Position numbers and translations under genes: made by a program
Part shown: piece by piece, positions 1 to 13,100 of the stretch
Layout: every line of letters begins with the position of its first letter
Numbering within the stretch: position 1 is the stretch's first letter
Assembly (NCBI GenBank): GCA_029465975.1
Contig: CM055755.1
Coordinates: 1,392,430-1,456,429 of the forward strand
Origin: Dallia pectoralis
Lineage: Eukaryota > Chordata > Actinopteri > Esociformes > Umbridae
Length of the DNA: 64,000 nucleotides
Direction of reading: 5' to 3'
The notes under the pieces: model-generated
What the model was told of the DNA's origin: nothing
The model's input: the letters and a program-made list of their open reading frames with translations, nothing else
Databases searched by the model: none

Positions 1-534
1 GTTGAGGAAAGCGCTAGTGACTAGCAGCAAGGTAAGGTAACGCGTTGTGATTTGCTACGAGGTATTTCTGTGTGTCTGCTGTCTGAGATAGCAGAGGCTT
101 CCTGGCTTTACAGACATTTCCCTCCGAATGGAGCTGCGAACAAACCTCATCAAAGAGATTTTATACCTAAGACCTTGTGATTTCTTTCCAGGCAGATATG
201 TCCATTTTTATTTTTCACCTCACAAATGGGAATAGAGGTTGATACTTTGCGTTAACCACTGACTGGTCTCCAGATAAGGTGTCCATTTGCTACGTTGAGT
301 TAACATTTTTCATCCCGTAACTGTGAAACTGGTTTTATTTTGCTGTTGGTTTGAAAGTTCAGACTGGAGCCAGTCGGTTGGTCATGCGAGCGCCAAAGCC
401 GACCTGCCTGCTCAGGATCATGTGATGTCACTGGGGTACGCTACGTTTACAAGGGGGCCCCGGGGGCTGGGCTGGGATGTTGTTACACGAGATCCTGTAA
501 TAATGTTCTTATTGAGGTTGTTTCTGATCCATAT
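1..534. other. Non-coding sequence, no feature recognised
   Basis: Mixed-composition sequence with no conserved ORF; presumed upstream flank or 5'UTR intron of tiam1. Confidence 0.5.
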
Positions 535-1500
535 CCAGTGATAATACATCCCACCTAACTGACCCTGGTACAGTGATAATACATCCCACCTAACTGGTCC
601 TGGTACAGTGATAATATATCCCACCTAACTGACCCTGGTACAGTGATAATATATCCCACCTAACTGGTCCTGGTACAGTGATAATACATCCCACCTAACT
701 GGTCCTGGTACAGTGATAATATATCCCACCTAACTGACCCTGGTACAGTGATAATACATCCCACCTAACTGGTCCTGGTACAGTGATAATATATCCCACC
801 TAACTGGTCCTGGTACAGTGATAATACATCCCACCTAACTGGTCCTGGTACAGTGATAATACATCCCACCTAACTGACCCTGGTACAGTGATAATACATC
901 CCACCTAACTGACCCTGGTACAGTGATAATACATCCCACCTAACTGGCCCTGGTACAGTGATAATATATCCCACCTAACTGACCCTGGTACAGTGATAAT
1001 ACATCCCACCTAACTGACCCTGGTACAGTGATAATATATCCCACCTAACTGACCCTGGTACAGTGATAATACATCCCACCTAACTGACCCTGGTACAGTG
1101 ATAATATATCCCACCTAACTGACCCTGGTACAGTGATAATACATCCCACCTAACTGACCCTGGTACAGTGATAATACATCCCACCTAACTGGTCCTGGTA
1201 CAGTGATAATACATCCCACCTAACTGGTCCTGGTACAGTGATAATACATCCCACCTAACTGGTCCTGGTACAGTGATAATACATCCCACCTAACTGACCC
1301 TGGTACAGTGATAATACATCCCACCTAACTGACCCTGGTACAGTGATAATATATCCCACCTAACTGGTCCTGGTACAGTGATAATACATCCCACCTAACT
1401 GGTCCTGGTACAGTGATAATACATCCCACCTAACTGGTCCTGGTACAGTGATAATATATCCCACCTAACTGGTCCTGGTACAGTGATAATATATCCCACC
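535..1500. repeat. Minisatellite, 35-bp unit, about 27 copies
   Basis: Head-to-tail units with core TGGTACAGTGATAATACATC; variants alternate between GACCC and GGTCC and between ACATC and ATATC. Confidence 0.97.
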
Positions 1501-1760
1501 TCTCTCTGGACTGACAGAGCCCCGGGTCCGTGGTCCAATTCTGGAGCCCAGAGAAACAGATGATGATGAATTGCAAACGCGGGCCACGGTCAGGCGTCCC
1601 AAACGCACCCTACAACTCAGGGAGGCATGAGAGGTCGCCTTGGGCAATAGTAGTGCACTACCTAGGAGATAGGGAGCAGTTTGGAACGCAGGCGAGGCCT
1701 CAGTGCGTGTCCTGGGGAAGGGATTGCTGAAGGACTTTGCTGAATGTGAATGTATTTATT
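1501..1760. repeat. Spacer holding a decayed dispersed repeat
   Basis: Bases 1649-1692 (GTAGTGCACTACCTAGGAGA followed by GCAGTTTGGAACGC) look like the TGCACT-type dispersed repeat seen elsewhere in the window. Confidence 0.45.
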
Positions 1761-2436
1761 AGCACCGCTGTGCTGTTGTGTAGCCTGACGGCTGTGCTGT
1801 TGTGTAGCCTGACGGCTGTGCTGTTGTGTAGCCTGACGGCTGTGCTGTTGTGTAGCCTGACGGCTGTGCTGTTGTGTAGCCTGACGGCTGTGCTGTTGTG
1901 TAGCCTGACGGCTGTGCTGTTGTGTAGCCTGACGGCTGTGCTGTTGTGTAGCCTGACGGCTGTGCTGTTGTGTAGCCTGACGGCTGTGCTGTTGTGTAGC
2001 CTGACGGCTGTGCTGTTGTGTAGCCTGACGGCTGTGCTGTTGTGTAGCCTGACGGCTGTGCTGTTGTGTAGCCTGACGGCTGTGCTGTTGTGTAGCCTGA
2101 CGGCTGTGCTGTTGTGTAGCCTGACGGCTGTGCTGTTGTGTAGCCTGACGGCTGTGCTGTTGTGTAGCCTGACGGCTGTGCTGTTGTGTAGCCTGACGGC
2201 TGTGCTGTTGTGTAGCCTGACGGCTGTGCTGTTGTGTAGCCTGACGGCTGTGCTGTTGTGTAGCCTGACGGCTGTGCTGTGCCTGACGGCTGTGCTGTAG
2301 CCTGACGGCTGTGCTGTTGTGTAGCCTGACGGCTGTGCTGTTGTGTAGCCTGACGGCTGTGCTGTTGTGTAGCCTGACGGCTGTGCTGTTGTGTAGCCTG
2401 ACGGCTGTGCTGTTGTGTAGCCTGACGGCTGTGCTA
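1761..2436. repeat. Minisatellite, 24-bp unit, about 28 copies
   Basis: Near-perfect units with core AGCCTGACGGCTGTGCTG. Two shortened units lie near 2275-2300. ORFs stay open in several frames only because 24 is a multiple of 3. Confidence 0.97.
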
Positions 2437-3793
2437 ACAAGCTGTGCTAACAAGCTGCCGGGCTATACAGGGTCGTCTGCTTGTCATAGTTATGGAAATT
2501 CAGCCTATCGATCGTCAGTGTCCCATGGAGAGGTCAGGTGTCACCTCTCAGAACCACACAAAGACCAGCTGAGCAGAGAAGGCATTTGTGGTCACGCTGT
2601 TTCAGCTGAGATTCAATGATAAGAGTTCATGAATGAATGCCTCTGGGAGTGTGCTGTAAAAAATGCTCTGTTGCTGTATAGGTTAATGTGTGTTAGTGTG
2701 TTTGTGTGTGAGAGCGGGTTTGTTTGTGTGAGTGGGTTTGTGTGTATAAGCGTGTTCGCGTGTGAAAGAGAGTGTCTGTGTGCCTGTTTTTGTGTGAGAG
2801 AGGGTTTGTGTTGGAGTCTGTGAGTCTGTAAATGCTTGTAAATGCCTGTAAATGCATAGTCTTCAGTCACAATTATTCCTCTTAGAAGGTAGCAGTTTTT
2901 TTATAATAGGATGATTGGCTTTGAGTGGCAAACTTATTCTGTGATCAAAATGACTGCAGTACATAGGGAATATGGTACAATTTGGGATCTACCAAAATCT
3001 CCCTTTTTCTTAAGCGCCACTGTTAAAACACTGAACAACTTACTAAAATGTTTTTACAACCGTCTGTAAAATATCAATTCCCCTCTGGTCATCATTGGCA
3101 AATTAGCTGATAATCATCATGACTGGAGACTGTCAATCGTCTACGCGGACACATTTCTTGGTTCTAAAAGGAACTTTTTTATTTGCCGGGAAACCCTGAG
3201 GCAAATCTCCCGTCATGACCAACATCCCGAGATTCTTCTGTGGCATTCCTTTTTTGTCCCTCCTGGAACAGAATGTGACTCTTTTACCTATCACTTCGAG
3301 TGCTTTACGACCAAGTCGAAAGCTGGGAGGCCGTTCCTGGCATGGTAGCATGTCAACAAGCCAGCGTGATAAAAGGGTAGCTCGTATTCTGACTCTCAGG
3401 CCGTGACGACACAGAAGGGGACATTTGGCTGCTTTCACAGGACAAGGAACATCAATGTCTGTTTTGCACTTCAGGCTTTTTGCTTTTGCTTTAGATACTA
3501 AAGAATGTGGCGTGAAACTAGCATGACAATATGGAGTTGAGGCCTTCAAAGCCTGGTAGTGTGTGTGTTTTTTTCCTTATAAGAATCAGTTTTATTTGCC
3601 AGTCCATTTACACACACACACACACACGGAATTAGTTCTGACCATGTTGTCCTGGACATAGTGTGTGTGTGTTAGATTGAGACTACGACACTACACACAC
3701 GCCCCACAACACTACACACACACACAACACTACTAACAGGATGTAGGTTTTGCACCTGGGGTGGTCTGGCGTGACAATAGGGAGTTTAGATTT
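2437..3793. other. Non-coding spacer with GT-rich and CA-rich tracts
   Basis: Holds a degenerate GT-rich block (2690-2820), a short dispersed-repeat fragment (2958-2995) and CA/GT tracts at 3610-3735. A 138-codon minus ORF at 3133-3549 resembles nothing I know. Confidence 0.5.
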
Positions 3794-4184
3794 GGCTCCA
3801 GGGGACATGGGTCTGTGGGGTTTGGGCTCCAGGGGACTGGGTCTGTGGGGTTTGGGCTCCAGGGGACTGGGTCTGTGGGGTTTGGGCTCCAGGGGACTGG
3901 GTCTGTGGGGTTTGGGCTCCAGGGGACTGGGTCTGTGGGGTTTGGGCTCCAGGGGACTGGGTCTGTGGGGTTTGGGCTCCAGGGGACTTGGTCTGTGGGG
4001 TTTGGGCTCCAGGGGACTGGGTCTGTGGGGTTTGGGCTCCAGGGGACTGGGTCTGTGGGGTTTGGGCTCCAGGGGACTGGGTCTGTGGGGTTTGGGCTCC
4101 AGGGGACTGGGTCTGTGGGGTTTGGGCTCCAGGGGACTGGGTCTGTGGGGTTTGGGCTCCAGGGGACTGGGTCTGTGGGGTTTG
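3794..4184. repeat. G-rich minisatellite, 30-bp unit, about 13 copies
   Basis: Each unit contains GGGGACTGGGTCTGTGGGG followed by TTTGGG, giving four G-runs with short loops, a G-quadruplex-type motif on the + strand. Confidence 0.97.
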
Positions 4185-5347
4185 TGTCAGTTGGTAAGGT
4201 TTTGTTTGTGTGTTTAGCTAGTTCCCACAATGTTGTACGTGAGGTGGGGGGAGGGGGGGCAGCTCCTGGGGTGCTGTGATTATAAAGGGGGTCCCCCTCA
4301 GGCTATCCTGGGGGTTAGTTGAGATCTGGTGATGACATCTGGTTGACTATATGTGAATCAGTAGATACAGCATCCAATGAACAGCTCTGAGAGCAGATCC
4401 ACCATGCTCCCTGCAGACCTGAGCTGACCAGACGTTCAGCAGTTAGGGTTAAAGAAATCCTCATGTCCTCGCTGACTATCTCTCTGCGATGTCCTTTGTG
4501 GCAACTTTTGAGGTGTGCTTTGAGACTTGTCGTCTTAAATGTTGAATCGCACATGTGTTCCAAATGCCCAAATCAATAGAAGTGCACTTATTTAGGCCCT
4601 GGTCAAGTGTAGTGAGATTTTTGAGCACCGTTTGGGATTCAGGCGAAGTCCGTAGAGTTTGTCGTTGACGGATCAGTTACCTCTTCGGCCCTGCATTTGT
4701 CATCACGTCACCTTTTAAAGACATCTGCTGGACCACCTGGGCTTGGCTACCATGACGATATCGCCTTTGATTCTTCACAGGGAAGCTTACGTCACCCTGT
4801 TGAAATGCTCTCAGCCTCTTCATTCTGTTTGGACCTGGCTTAGATGAAGGCTGCGTGTTCCAATTTGCATCCTATTCACCACGTTGTAGTACACTAATTC
4901 GGGACTACGCCCTTACGCATCTCAGAGTAGAGCCTTAGTTAACAGAGCGAGTGCATGTTCCAGACTCCTGCATAAAGAAGCAGTTGAGCGGCACTTTGGC
5001 TGGATGTTGTTGCTCGGCGACCTAGAAACGCCAATCTACTCGCTGGAAGGAGGCTTCCGGAACGCGCCAGCTTGGCAGCAGGGCAAATTCTCCACGCATC
5101 ACCGCAGTTCCCGGCACTGTTGTTTGCCGGCGTTGTGTCAGAGTGTCCAGGCAGGACCCAACCAGGGTGGATGAATGCCCTCGCTAGGGTACCTCTTAAA
5201 GGCCCAGGGCATGTGGGAATGGGGCGTGCAAGACTGGTTATGGTCCCTGGTTGAATGTAGTGGCTAAAGAGGGAGTAGGGTGGCATTTGGAACGCAATTT
5301 TAGTCAGCATGTGTCTTACGGGCCACTTGCAAAAACGCAACTAACAT
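4185..5347. other. Non-coding spacer with dispersed-repeat fragments
   Basis: Fragments of the TGCACT-type repeat occur at about 4855-4930 (reverse orientation) and 5250-5300. Nothing else is recognised. Confidence 0.45.
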
Positions 5348-5858
5348 ACTGATGCCCTGTGCTAACTGATGCCCGTTGCTAACTGATGCCATGTGCTAAC
5401 TGATGCCCTGTGCTAACTGATGCCCTGTGCTAACTGATGCCATGTGCTAACTGATGCCATGTGCTAACTGATGCCCGTTGCTAACTGATGCCATGTGCTA
5501 ACTGATGCCCTGTGCTAACTGATGCCCGTTGCTAACTGATGCCATGTGCTAACTGATGCCCTGTGCTAACTGATGCCCTGTGCTAACTGATGCCATGTGC
5601 TAACTGATGCCATGTGCTAACTGATGCCCGTTGCTAACTGATGCCATGTGCTAACTGATGCCCTGTGCTAGCTGATGCCATGTGCTAACTGATGCCCTGT
5701 GCTAACTGATGCCCTGTGCTAGCTGATGCCATGTGCTAACTGATGCCATGTGCTAACTGATGCCATGTGCTAACTGATGCCCGTTGTTAACTGATGCCCG
5801 TTGTTAACTGATGCCCATTGCTAACTGATGCCCTGTGCTAACTGATGTCATGTGCTAA
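5348..5858. repeat. Minisatellite, 17-bp unit, about 30 copies
   Basis: Unit CTAACTGATGCCNTGTG. Three main variants (CCTGTG, CATGTG, CCGTTG) are interspersed, and the variants recur in similar order, suggesting higher-order duplication. Confidence 0.96.
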
Positions 5859-6081
5859 CGCCACCAGACACAATGGGTCCTACACTAGATAATGCTAATC
5901 GATGAGAGCTGTTCGTGTCTCGTCATTTCAATGTATTGTATTTATCCCCAATTGGTGTTTAGTGAGTGTAACTCTCATGCTAATAGCTGAATGCAGATTC
6001 TGTCATGATCACTGGGGGAAATTCAACAATGGGAATGCTAATTGGCACCTTTAGCTAGCAGGCTTACGGTGTGTGTGTGCG

Positions 6082-6113
<32 letters not shown>

Positions 6114-7433
6114 CGTGTGTGTGCGTGTTAGAGAGAGAGATTTTGTGTTTGGTGATGTGGAGTATTTCAGATAAGACTTGCATGAACATCTTTTAAGGTG
6201 TGAAGCGTGATGGAAGGCTTTGTGTTTTGATGCAGCCTGTAACAATTGGCGTCGGATCACAGCTTCCTATTGCAAATGCCATCATGTGGTGTGAGAATGG
6301 CCACGTTTCCACAGCGGTCGCATGTCACGACACAGGCTGTTGTGTTGTTTAAATGCCACTGTGACGCTCCAATCTGGTTCAAATGGCAGTTGGCATTGAC
6401 ACTTTAAAACATATGTTTTTCAACATTAAAGTCTATGTTTGCATTTTTGAGGGTCACCAAGTTAAAAGATACAGACATACACAAAGACTTTATTGTAGGA
6501 AATTGTCAATGTTTCAGGTAAATGCGTATTTTGCTAGCATTTTATTTACCTTTTTATTCCATGAAAAGACCCAACAAATATTACTTCAGTGAAATTCTCC
6601 AGAGGTACTGCCATAAACAGACCCAAACCCAGCTTCTAATCACTCTGTCACTGATGTGTTTACCAAGTGACATATCAAAGAAAACGCGTTGCAAAGTCTG
6701 AAACACAGTGTCTTTTGTTCAAGCGAGTGTTAAACCTCCACAGTCGGAGGATAATGGAGTCCGTGTATCCGTTGTAAGCTGTCGCTGACACTCAGCCATG
6801 TATGGAGGGTTCAGGCTGTCACCAGAAGCTACGCCTGCATCTACACTGGGGTCTGTGTGTTCCAAGAGCTTCTCATCTAGAACAAGCCCCAGTGCTGACT
6901 AGACTCTGCATTCCCCTCAACAGGGTCGCTGCCCCCAGGAAGTGGTGACCAGTTGTGTTTGTCCCAGGTATAGACCCCCCCCCCCACCCCCTGTGTCACA
7001 TTATCTCACCCTACCCTCCCCCATTCCTATGGAGAATCTGGGGTAGCCCTCCAGTCTCACCCATCCCCCCTGCTGTCTCAGGGTGGTGGCTGGGTAGAGC
7101 CTGGACTTGTCTGCTGTTGTATTCGAACTTCAAAGAGCACAGAGGAAGGTGTCTGTGAGGAGTGTGTGTCTTTCTGTGTGTTTAGTGTGTGACTGGGGAA
7201 TGCTCTCATGGGTCCATCCTGTTGTTAGTGACTTTCCTGGTTGGCCGGTTTGTCAGACAGGATTTCATCTTGGCATATCGGTGTAAAGAGTGGCAGGGAA
7301 GCTATGCATTTAACAGCTCTCTCTCAGTTAATTTGGAATTCCCTCATTAATTGGCTTCATTGGCATTAGAAACAGTTTACTAACAAATTATAAAAATGAA
7401 ACGATTTGGTGCACATTACCGTGTATGAATGGC
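5859..7433. other. Non-coding spacer with a GT microsatellite
   Basis: A (GT)n tract lies at 6069-6128 and a C-rich run at 6968-6990. No conserved ORF seen. Confidence 0.5.
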
Positions 7434-7665
7434 AAAGATGTATGAGCCGATATATTCAAACATGTATGAGCCAATATATTCAAACATGTAAGAGCCGATA
7501 TATTCAAACATGTATGAGCCGATATATTCAAAGATGTATGAGCCGATATATTCAAACATGTATGAGCCGATATATTCAAAGATGAATGAGCCGATATATT
7601 CAAACATGTATGAGCCGATATATTCAAACATGTATGAGCCGATATATTCAAACATGTATGAGCTG
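7434..7665. repeat. Minisatellite, 24-bp unit, about 9-10 copies
   Basis: Core ATGTATGAGCCGATATATTC, with occasional changes such as AATGAG and TAAGAG. Confidence 0.96.
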
Positions 7666-8723
7666 ATGGTCATGTGTTTGTGTTTTTTTGTGATTTGATT
7701 GGTCCGGCCAGTCGTGGTGGCACAATGACAACTCTACTGGAGCTGCTGTGACACTTCATCACATTTAACTTTAACTATTTGCTCTGCATTGAATTGAATA
7801 TTAACAGAACCTTCATCAATCTCTGCTCTTCCTGGCTCTGTGAGAACGAAGTGTCTCCATAACAAGGAACCGACGTGAGCTTGACAGTGTTATGACAGGG
7901 TACTGCACACGAGGAAATCCATCATAAGACTATATATGACAGCGGGCAATTTAAAAAATTTCAGAGTCAAATCGGAACCCACAGGTCGACCGAGTCCACT
8001 TGGCAGGGTCGGGTTTTATTCAAATGCAGCTTGGCACATATCCAGTCCTGAAATGAATTAAACAGAGTGGGTTTTTCCATCAGACTAGCTGCTCCAGTGG
8101 CCCATGTTATCCACGTTCCAAATGTCACCGTTATCTCTCCTTACGGAATAGGACCTTTGGCTAAAGTAGTGCACTTTGTAGGGATCCATTTGGAACACAT
8201 AAGTGTCCCCGCCTCCTGGTTTCATAACCCCGCCTCCTGATGTCATTACCCCGCCTCCTGGTGTCATAACCCCGCCTCCTGGTTTTGTAAGGCATGCTCC
8301 ACCACTGTTTGGCGTGTTGTTTCTGCTTCAGCAGTCTGTAGAGTGTCTACAGAGTAATAGCCTTCATTTCAAATTGATTCCATTTTTTGTTGCAATAAAT
8401 CTATACACCATAACCCACAATAAAGCAGAAACTCCCTCCGCTCGGAAGCGTCCTCCCTCTGGCTCCAAACACGCTGTTGACGACAGTTGTTCGTTTTAAG
8501 ATCTGTGAATGGGTCCAAATTGCCACCCTATCCTCTATAATTTGGTCCCTGTATGTTTTGTGTTTTGAGAAGCAAACAGGTGACTTGAGGATCTAGGTAC
8601 TGTATGTTTTACTCATTTATGGTAGAATGTCCAGAAAAACAAGTCCTCTCCACACGAAACTCTTTTCAACATGTCACTCTGCTGGAGGCAACAGAGCCCC
8701 TGAAAAACGCAAACAGCAATACA
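7666..8723. other. Non-coding spacer with a short 21-bp repeat
   Basis: About 3.5 units of a CCCCGCCTCCTGGTTTCATA repeat at 8206-8289, just after a dispersed TGCACT-type fragment (8135-8200). Confidence 0.5.
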
Positions 8724-9572
8724 CGCGGGTACACAGACAGCTATACACGCGTGTACACAGACAGCTATACACGCTTGTAGACAGACAGCTATACACGCGT
8801 GTACACAGACAGCTATACACGCATGTACACAGACAGCTATACACGCGTGTATACAGACAGCTATACACACAGTTTACACAGACAGCTATACACGCGTGTA
8901 CACAGACAGCTATACACGCATGTACACAGACAGCTATACACACGTGTATACAGACAGCTATACACACAGTTTACACAGACAGCTATACACGCAGTTTACA
9001 CAGACAGCTATACACGCGTGTACACAGACAGCTATACACGCGTGTACACAGACAGCTATACACGCGTGTACACAGACAGCTATACACGCGTGTACACAGA
9101 CAGCTATACACGCGTGTACACAGACAGCTATACACGCGTGTACACAGACAGCTATACACGCGTGTACACAGACAGCTATACACGCGTGTACACAGACAGC
9201 TATACACGCGTGTATACAGACAGCTATACACGCGTGTACACAGACAGCTATACACGCATGTACACAGACAGCTATACACACGTGTATACAGACAGCTATA
9301 CACACAGTTTACACAGACAGCTATACACGCGTGTACACAGACAGCTATACACACAGTTTACACAGACAGCTATACACGCAGTTTACACAGACAGCTATAC
9401 ACGCAGTTTACACAGACAGCTATACACACGTGTACACAGACAGCTATACACGCGTGTACACAGACAGCTATACACGCGTGTACACAGACAGCTATACACG
9501 CAGTTTACACAGACAGCTATACACGCGTGTACACAGACAGCTATACACGCGTGTACACAGACAGCTATACAC
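8724..9572. repeat. Minisatellite, 24-bp unit, about 35 copies, palindromic core
   Basis: Units contain ACACGCGTGTACACAGACAG; TACACGCGTGTA is a perfect 12-bp palindrome and part of a longer alternating purine-pyrimidine run. Variant units carry ACACAGTTTACA or ACGCATGTAC. Confidence 0.97.
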
Positions 9573-10195
9573 TATACTGATGTCCAGATGTCCTTATACA
9601 ATAAAAGGTGACAGTTTACATTTGAGATGAATTACAGCATACATGGTTTACAGCATACATGGTTTACAGCATACATGGTTTATATTGAGCCACATCTTGG
9701 GAGGGCTTAGATGCAGGGGATCTAGTAGTGGAGTATAGAAGAATGTGTGCAACATAAAAAACTTTGCCAGTTTTTGCACTTTTTATTACCTAGTTGCTAG
9801 GCTCTCTCAATCAGTATGTTTACGTGTCGGTTAAGGTTGAAATACCAGACTTGACTAGAACAGACTGGAACAGACCAAACCCAGACAAACCGGACACCAT
9901 TATACCAGGCTCCACCTCCCCAGGTTCCCCCTCCTCCGGTTCCCCCTACCCAGGTTCCCCCTACCCAGGTTCCCTTGCAGCACTGTCTTCTGACACCGGA
10001 GGTATTCCAAACAGGTTGATTATAGGGCTCTGGGTTCCGTGTTGGGACTAGTCCGTCAGACGGCACACATTCTCATCTTCACTGGGCTGGTTTCCGATGG
10101 TGACAGGATGCTGACCCAACAGATCAATCTGATGTCGGCTGGGAGTTCCATTGTCATCCCAGTGATAAGACTTGAGTGGCCAATACTATGTGTTA
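9573..10195. other. Spacer with two short tandem repeats
   Basis: Three copies of TTTACAGCATACATGG (9629-9684) and about five of a 14-bp CAGGTTCCCCCTAC-type unit (9908-9978). Otherwise unrecognised. Confidence 0.55.
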
Positions 10196-13100
10196 GATCC
10201 ATTCTGGTCCAGTCTAGACCCGGATGTATTGAATTCCCTTATATTTGGATCCATTCTGGTCCAGTCTAGACCTGGATGTATTGAATTCCCTTATATTTGG
10301 ATCCATTCTGGTCCAGTCTAGCACCTGGATATATTGAATTCCCTTATATTTGGATCCATTCTGGTCCAGTCTAGCACCTGGATGTATTGAATTCCCTTAT
10401 ATATGGATCCATTCTGGTCCAGTCTAGACCTGGATGTATTGAATTCCCTTATATTTGGATCCATTCTGGTCCAGTCTAGCACCTGGATGTATTGAATTCC
10501 CTTATATTTGGATCCATTCTGGTCCAGTCTAGCACCTGGATGTATTGAATTCCCTTATATTTGGATCCATTCTGGTCCAGTCTAGCACCTGGATGTATTG
10601 AATTCCCTTATATTTGGATCCATTCTGGTCCAGTCTAGCACCTGGATGTATTGAATTCCCTTATATTTGGATCCATTCTGGTCCAGTCTAGCATCTGGAT
10701 GTATTGAATTCCCTTATATTTGGATCCATTCTGGTCCAGTCTAGCACCTGGATGTATTGAATTCCCTTATATTTGGATCCATTCTGGTCCAGTCTAGCAC
10801 CTGGATGTATTGAATTCCCTTATATTTGGATCCATTCTGGTCCAGTCTAGCACCTGGATGTATTGAATTCCCTTATATTTGGATCCATTCTGGTCCAGTC
10901 TAGCACCTGGATGTATTGAATTCCCTTATATTTGGATCCATTCTGGTCCAGTCTAGCACCTGGATGTATTGAATTCCCTTATATTTGGATCCATTCTGGT
11001 CCAGTCTAGCACCTGGATGTATTGAATTCCCTTATATTTGGATCCATTCTGGTCCAGTCTAGCACCTGGATGTATTGAATTCCCTTATATTTGGATCCAT
11101 TCTGGTCCAGTCTAGCACCTGGATGTATTGAATTCCCTTATATTTGGATCCATTCTGGTCCAGTCTAGCACCTGGATGTATTGAATTCCCTTATATTTGG
11201 ATCCATTCTGGTCCAGTCTAGTCCTGGATGTATTGTATTCCCTTATATTTGGATCCATTCTGGTCCAGTCTAGCACCTGGATGTATTGAATTCCCTTATA
11301 TTTGGATCCATTCTGGTCCAGTCTAGACCTGGATGTATTGAATTCCCTTATATTTGGATCCATTCTGGTCCAGTCTAGCACCTGGATGTATTGAATTCCC
11401 TTATATTTGGATCCATTCTGGTCCAGTCTAGCACCTGGATGTATTGAATTCCCTTATATTTGGATCCATTCTGGTCCAGTCTAGACCTGGATGTATTGAA
11501 TTCCCTTATATTTGGATCCATTCTGGTCCAGTCTAGACCTGGATGTATTGAATTCCCTTATATTTGGATCCATTCTGGTCCAGTCTAGCACCTGGATGTA
11601 TTGAATTCCCTTATATTTGGATCCATTCTGGTCCAGTCTAGCACCTGGATGTATTGAATTCCCTTATATTTGGATCCATTCTGGTCCAGTCTAGCACCCG
11701 GATATATTGAATTCCCTTATATTTGGATCCATTCTGGTCCAGTCTAGACCTGGATGGATGTATTGAATTCCCTTATATTTGGATCCATTCTGGTCCAGTC
11801 TAGCACCTGGATGTATTGAATTCCCTTATATTTGGATCCATTCTGGTCCAGTCTAGCACCTGGATGTATTGAATTCCCTTATATTTGGATCCATTCTGGT
11901 CCAGTCTAGCACCTGGATGTATTGAATTCCCTTATATTTGGATCCATTCTGGTCCAGTCTAGCACCTGGATGTATTGAATTCCCTTATATTTGGATCCAT
12001 TCTGGTCCAGTCTAGCACCTGGATGTATTGAATTCCCTTATATTTGGATCCATTCTGGTCCAGTCTAGCACCTGGATGTATTGAATTCCCTTATATTTGG
12101 ATCCATTCTGGTCCAGTCTAGCACCTGGATGTATTGAATTCCCTTATATTTGGATCCATTCTGGTCCAGTCTAGCACCTGGATGTATTGAATTCCCTTAT
12201 ATTTGGATCCATTCTGGTCCAGTCTAGCACCTGGATGTATTGAATTCCCTTATATTTGGATCCATTCTGGTCCAGTCTAGCACCTGGATGTATTGAATTC
12301 CCTTATATTTGGATCCATTCTGGTCCAGTCTAGCACCTGGATGTATTGAATTCCCTTATATTTGGATCCATTCTGGTCCAGTCTAGCACCTGGATGTATT
12401 GAATTCCCTTATATTTGGATCCATTCTGGTCCAGTCTAGCACCTGGATGTATTGAATTCCCTTATATTTGGATCCATTCTGGTCCAGTCTAGCACCTGGA
12501 TGTATTGAATTCCCTTATATTTGGATCCATTCTGGTCCAGTCTAGCACCTGGATGTATTGAATTCCCTTATATTTGGATCCATTCTGGTCCAGTCTAGCA
12601 CCTGGATGTATTGAATTCCCTTATATTTGGATCCATTCTGGTCCAGTCTAGCACCTGGATGTATTGAATTCCCTTATATTTGGATCCATTCTGGTCCAGT
12701 CTAGCACCTGGATGTATTGAATTCCCTTATATTTGGATCCATTCTGGTCCAGTCTAGCACCTGGATGTATTGAATTCCCTTATATTTGGATCCATTCTGG
12801 TCCAGTCTAGCACCTGGATGTATTGAATTCCCTTATATTTGGATCCATTCTGGTCCAGTCTAGCACCTGGATGTATTGAATTCCCTTATATTTGGATCCA
12901 TTCTGGTCCAGTCTAGCACCTGGATGTATTGAATTCCCTTATATTTGGATCCATTCTGGTCCAGTCTAGCACCTGGATGTATTGAATTCCCTTATATTTG
13001 GATCCATTCTGGTCCAGTCTAGCACCTGGATGTATTGAATTCCCTTATATTTGGATCCATTCTGGTCCAGTCTAGCACCTGGATGTATTGAATTCCCTTA

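Noticed and set aside
1662..2453. Repeat ORFs of up to 263 codons
   Set aside because: Open only because the 24-bp unit is a multiple of 3; all frames are similar polymers without start context or splice signals.
3133..3549. Non-repetitive minus-strand ORF of 138 codons
   Set aside because: No recognisable family, no splice or promoter support; length is within chance for 64 kb.
4315..4563. Minus ORF with a zinc-finger-like C...C...H...H spacing (TFKTTSLKAHLKSCHKGH)
   Set aside because: Short and isolated, with no flanking transposase or zinc-finger repeats; possibly a transposon fossil but not supportable.
8627..9630. Tyr-Thr-Arg-rich ORFs up to 317 codons
   Set aside because: Translation of the 24-bp palindromic minisatellite.
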